DNA from: Daphnia pulex
Lineage: Eukaryota > Arthropoda > Branchiopoda > Diplostraca > Daphniidae
Assembly (NCBI RefSeq): GCF_021134715.1
Contig: NC_060026.1
Location: forward strand, 12,763,001-12,827,000
Reading direction: 5' to 3'
DNA: 64,000 nt
The translations under genes and the position numbers were made by a program. Below the pieces are notes generated by a model. The model saw only the letters and a list, made by a program, of their open reading frames with translations, made no database searches and had not been told where the DNA came from. Below, piece by piece: positions 63,401 through 64,000 of this stretch. How positions within the stretch are numbered: the first letter of the stretch is position 1; every line of letters starts with the position of its first letter.

Positions 63401-63851
63401 AACGGTCCCGACGCTTTACAATGTGGTGACGGGCGGAGAGGGAGCCACGCCCAGGGGCTCGCGGGTGGCCGCCATCAAGGAGCGGTTCAACATGGACACG
63501 AAAGCGGAAGAAAGAGGCGAAGATCGCTCCTCGTCATCATCCGGTCCGGCCGGCGTCCCCTCCAACTGGGAGGATCGCAAATCGGGCACCAGCTACGCCG
63601 GACGCCGCTCCCGACGCAATTCCATCACGGACGACTCGCATTTGACGATCGAGAACTTTGGCGGAAGTCAGGACAACTTGTCCATGTTCGGCCGCAATCC
63701 GGACAAGGAGCCGGCGACTGTGCAGCAGTCGGGTCGGCGGCCTTCGATCGACGCCTTCACCCCCGATTCGATCCCGCCAACCGCCGGAACGCCGTCCACG
63801 CCCGCCGGAGTCAATTATTGGAGGCGGAACAATGATCGCACCCGCTCGCAG
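45439..63851 (+). CDS. Patronin: Patronin/CAMSAP microtubule minus-end-binding protein, 5' part
   Basis: The gene runs off the right edge. First coding exon A is 45439-45534 (MESRSSSSARMRTLTYMPVV...), phase 0. Shared exons are 58528-58623 (KQRASVQWLLSKSYSHQVPE, matching Drosophila Patronin), 58741-58956, 59134-59346, 59727-59971, 60067-60185, 60574-60699, 61303-61377, a possible 27-nt exon 62297-62323 and 63256-63851. All phases agree. The shared exons encode the N-terminal calponin-homology region (NHWGVIQALARKGVYVAE, HMAVMEGIMNLFVKEVV, EQALLLWITKACQSLKKRL, VRQNVLAFLADLFYILEVRPAKC). They continue into the Ser-rich linker with ESFVVHRGKTVPTL, also seen in flies. The coiled coils and the CKK domain must lie beyond the window. 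Known role: caps and stabilises non-centrosomal microtubule minus ends. Confidence 0.93.
45535..48226. other. Long Patronin intron, part before the nested reading frame
   Basis: This is T-rich intronic DNA with no exon I can support. Short open frames (46129-46377, 46468-46734, 47296-47691) have no domain and a composition like their surroundings. Between about 47700 and 48226 the DNA becomes C- and G-richer (C8-9 tracts at 47842-47870, (TG)n at 48068-48084). This may be the promoter or 5' UTR of the nested reading frame. Confidence 0.45.
48227..52699 (+). CDS. Large unassigned protein nested in the Patronin intron
   Basis: One uninterrupted frame of 1490 codons starts at ATG 48227 (ggcaATGG context; in-frame TAA at 48185, so this is the first ATG) and stops at 52697-52699. 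I do not recognise the family. The N-terminus is basic (MGKNSKRRKG, KRKKKKKMKN), followed by an acidic block (EEEEDDHEEE). The region near residues 155-265 looks folded and helical (RKLVMRQLVMNQLSLIRQ, YDVAMDSWRSMTKEQM, SRRLRSRMKYMSRAEILSQI). Gln-, Ala-, Ser- and Cys-rich tracts come next. A short motif occurs twice: KVIKQLKTRMREN (about residue 670) and MIRELKMRLREKF (about 1123). The C-terminus is Trp/Arg-rich (EWLFWEQMNHLRLTEAERRRW). GC content is higher than in the flanks and acidic/basic codons are used consistently. It could be an independent nested gene or a giant alternative Patronin 5' exon, because it can also end at CAG|GT at 52687 in phase 0. Confidence 0.8.
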   Translation: MGKNSKRRKGTWTPHPIDGASEATGPPGSASHTDDDGLMDDTRMLKGRRRVDDDSSLKRKKKKKMKNMTSNNNNRQAGNTPALRQLLDDSFPRRKRSMHFSHLQNDEEEEDDHEEERFADLSDIVATDWRAEARMPPEGSDSCISVEEEEIYQSRKLVMRQLVMNQLSLIRQHFNPHPEVFVDDEPLDEDADHELDREGVSDVDSWQEMEERFAEIYQPIPYDVAMDSWRSMTKEQMLKTVTSRRLRSRMKYMSRAEILSQIQTLKLAQHQDGRHKSKSPVYEDMSGTIQPQPSGNNNKQTVAVAEVKKKKKVKAAKQPEHQQQQQQQQQHSFQTHLYQNTSSYHGLSLADIYQAKVEARRQELQQIKQQKAASKVAAAVAAAAAAGQNDVYVTRALVHAPPASDDDEDKQRFVSRSSILNKLGTPSTAQEIKSKTELIAQFWRQSDYITTEYSRSLGGGGGQQQSVKNPPAHSCSSSSPSSSSCPSDCDGCCEGGDGCSMCSCSSCGSFKTVKSMEKAAVVVVTQPASKIQHERHSDPEEKKKSDKSESENESHNKTPEPVPLSLVKQRKMEFERLRVLEEQENRLQELVRHTRSDAAASSAAAAPAHRSWLDLAQRARQLEDKWNSARRSSSSAAHAIYEPVPASQLLLKKADDDKRSKNPNRSKKRSKVIKQLKTRMRENLESESLDPRVRQRRHQELQELLSDAVHAGTQTLTNINLGLIYVPMERPNEPGAGKEPTKIIGPPGGGLMTLKRDRSHLGGIGKAAGATEKLSAADTGRSTDESEDLFGSIDTLIFEPKAGGSSTIIKAEELEEVEERIAKQFDYLNDYGSCQEGDSSDDGTKPKTDSKNGRRAAVAAVAAASPPRNKNNAIADPATGFCAAAASCDAFVSKLSDETADGQTDCDDDDSLASFSSANFPGLRAQNRQGDGGEAGQGVDSSTAASKSEKKSAVSTLDSEHYTNVDTDASWDYYPDGVADGESLDWLKPAQKVGQQSNSVLAVGNLRKKPPELPPGGDEEADETAKLLESLRMAEDLNVSSSLRLIFPDKSLKLAPAEGNIFTDVGPEELDSPSENNKNAAQSIDISFRSLPDLEQIDLTADESPTAPDPPPLPPPALRKRDTMIRELKMRLREKFHCVGDDLSTPSPIPPMTEVGDAGRNFPEISKKKTKVMSKLESILSSFNALAQMEAEGRVYRTVVQPMSLPAEYYTNDVDYESPGTSVNSEEREFHSTGYPHHLLQQSMVFQKSHNSMSEPTIYDPSLPDDIPNHYSDIPHPMEPMDVHLHHQQKLLARALEDHYLLGLDPRLRDFYDNDLFDPQMESYANEGLYDVSNPLEEKSPYQVGRRKSSNNNKEARGRRNSRRHQKERDSSSKEEETDEEMLDGNRTPTWSEMESQLFSDQKASDHLLMTAGGFHPPNANQSRMSPYNDEWLFWEQMNHLRLTEAERRRWEEERSRRMLLWIHHTSQGSPSSAVPGSQLPLPHWWQVLD
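52703..52708 (+). terminator. AATAAA just after the stop of the nested reading frame
   Basis: The hexamer starts four bases after the TAA and is followed by GT-rich DNA (tcgtgtcgtcgtcgg, then tacttgttgtcg). If used, the 3' UTR would be extremely short and the frame would end with V-L-D. It competes with the spliced ending proposed at 55679. Confidence 0.35.
52709..55098. other. Patronin intron DNA between nested frame and exon B
   Basis: The DNA is T-rich and non-coding apart from the items listed. It has a C10 tract and (CA)n at 54633-54660 and (TG)n tracts at 54815-54845. The right end probably carries the promoter of exon B, with a CTTCTTCTTCGTTCG repeat at 55046-55066. A frame from ATG 53440 (MAKKSISDILNKKDKLDGYG) lacks a credible donor and is not called. 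Confidence 0.45.
55099..55149 (+). CDS. Patronin: Alternative first coding exon of Patronin (exon B)
   Basis: ATG in a good context (acaaaaATGG) opens MVQLSWLASLRPREAME and ends at GAG|GTGATA. The 17 codons end in phase 0, like exon A, and would join to AKQRASVQWLL at 58528. There is no stop in frame and the upstream DNA is microsatellite-rich, as expected near an internal promoter. It gives a short hydrophobic/basic N-terminus in place of the Ser-rich one of exon A. Transcript data are needed to confirm it. Confidence 0.55.
55679..55726 (+). CDS. Candidate terminal exon for the nested gene
   Basis: A pyrimidine-rich acceptor (ttttcactctcccaaaag) precedes AVLAHKKLLELLGDT and a TGA stop. The phase is 0, matching the donor at 52687 (CAG|GTACTC, a weak donor), so the joined end would read HWWQ-AVLAHKKLLELLGDT and the protein would have 1502 residues. 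The short amphipathic helix looks coding, and AATAAA follows at 55787-55792. It is not proven, since the donor is weak and the exon is short. Confidence 0.4.
   Translation, partial: AVLAHKKLLELLGDT
55787..55792 (+). terminator. Candidate poly(A) signal after the possible terminal exon
   Basis: AATAAA lies about 60 bp after the TGA at 55724-55726. It supports, but does not prove, that a transcript of the nested gene ends here inside the Patronin intron. Confidence 0.35.
59107..59129. repeat. (GTT)n microsatellite abutting a Patronin splice acceptor
   Basis: About seven GTT units run directly into 'tatag' before the exon at 59134, so this repeat stands where the polypyrimidine tract normally lies. 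Confidence 0.9.
60495..60520. repeat. (CT)n microsatellite in a Patronin intron
   Basis: A perfect CT dinucleotide run of about 26 bases lies about 50 bp upstream of the acceptor of the exon at 60574 and may add to its pyrimidine tract. Confidence 0.9.
62055..62122. repeat. Two (TG)n tracts in a Patronin intron
   Basis: TG/GT runs at about 62055-62078 and 62107-62122 are separated by a short CGCAGAGTCGCTCTCTCTC spacer. They are ordinary microsatellites. Confidence 0.85.
62297..62323 (+). CDS. Patronin: Possible 27-nt Patronin microexon
   Basis: A tttatag acceptor and a GTGAGA donor frame 27 bases that keep phase 1 on both sides and encode G-SGRVGRVN with no stop. Inclusion or skipping would not change the downstream frame. 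It lies between the exons at 61303-61377 and 63256-63851. Confidence 0.35.
62499..62708 (+). CDS. Patronin: Possible Cys/His/Trp-rich alternative Patronin exon
   Basis: Between an AG at 62497-62498 and GTAACA at 62709, 210 bases keep phase 1 at both ends and read DSNLSTRNNLYPDWWWPC, then CHYCRPSY, then a His/Gln-rich run. The composition is coding-like, and phase agreement is notable. The upstream tract is A-rich rather than pyrimidine-rich, so the acceptor is poor and the exon is uncertain. Confidence 0.25.
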
Positions 63852-64000
63852 GTATAAAATTTGTTTTTCCGTTTTGTTTTATTTTGTTCTCCTTTTTGTG
63901 TTTCTGTCCTGATATCTCGGTCAGGAAAAACAAAACAAAGTAGAAAAGTAGAAAAGTCTTTACCGCATCCGCCATCTGGATCAGTGGTTTTCCCGCCATT

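Overview
The window is animal nuclear DNA, almost certainly from an arthropod and most likely a branchiopod crustacean of the Daphnia type. This is inferred from arthropod-style genes (even-skipped, Patronin, an insulin receptor substrate), very short introns (about 60-100 bp) with GT-AG borders, many CAG/CT/TG microsatellites and AT-rich intergenic DNA. Nothing bacterial or viral is seen.

Layout. Positions 1-9263 hold no gene I can support and form the 3' flank of even-skipped. Minus-strand even-skipped (9264-10539) is a two-exon homeobox gene with a TATA box. A non-coding upstream flank runs to 14381. Then come an eight-exon pyrroline-5-carboxylate reductase (plus, 14382-15875), a GBF1/gartenzwerg Arf exchange factor (minus, 16415-23277), an intronless Josephin deubiquitinase divergent from it (plus, 23628-24173), a six-finger C2H2 zinc-finger gene convergent with the Josephin gene (minus, 24199-26780), a CRELD protein (minus, 27334-29030), TFIID subunit TAF4 (minus, 30304-33783) and metaxin-2 (minus, 34073-35259).

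The right half holds two large plus-strand genes. An insulin receptor substrate (37910-43757, 1676 residues) has PH and PTB domains and eleven YxxM motifs. The microtubule minus-end protein Patronin/CAMSAP runs from about 44.8 kb past the window edge, with two candidate alternative first coding exons (45439-45534 and 55099-55149) that both fit the shared exon at 58528.

Inside the first long Patronin intron, on the same strand, lies an open reading frame of about 1490 codons (48227-52699) that I cannot assign to any family. It carries basic, acidic, Gln-, Ala- and Ser-rich tracts, a duplicated helical motif and a Trp-rich C-terminal part, and has two possible 3' ends. It is the best candidate here for something undescribed.

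The genes are ordinary housekeeping and developmental neighbours and do not form an operon or a single pathway. Compact arrangements (divergent GBF1/Josephin, convergent Josephin/zinc finger 25 bp apart, head-to-tail metaxin-2/TAF4) contrast with the roomy flanks of even-skipped and the long introns of Patronin.
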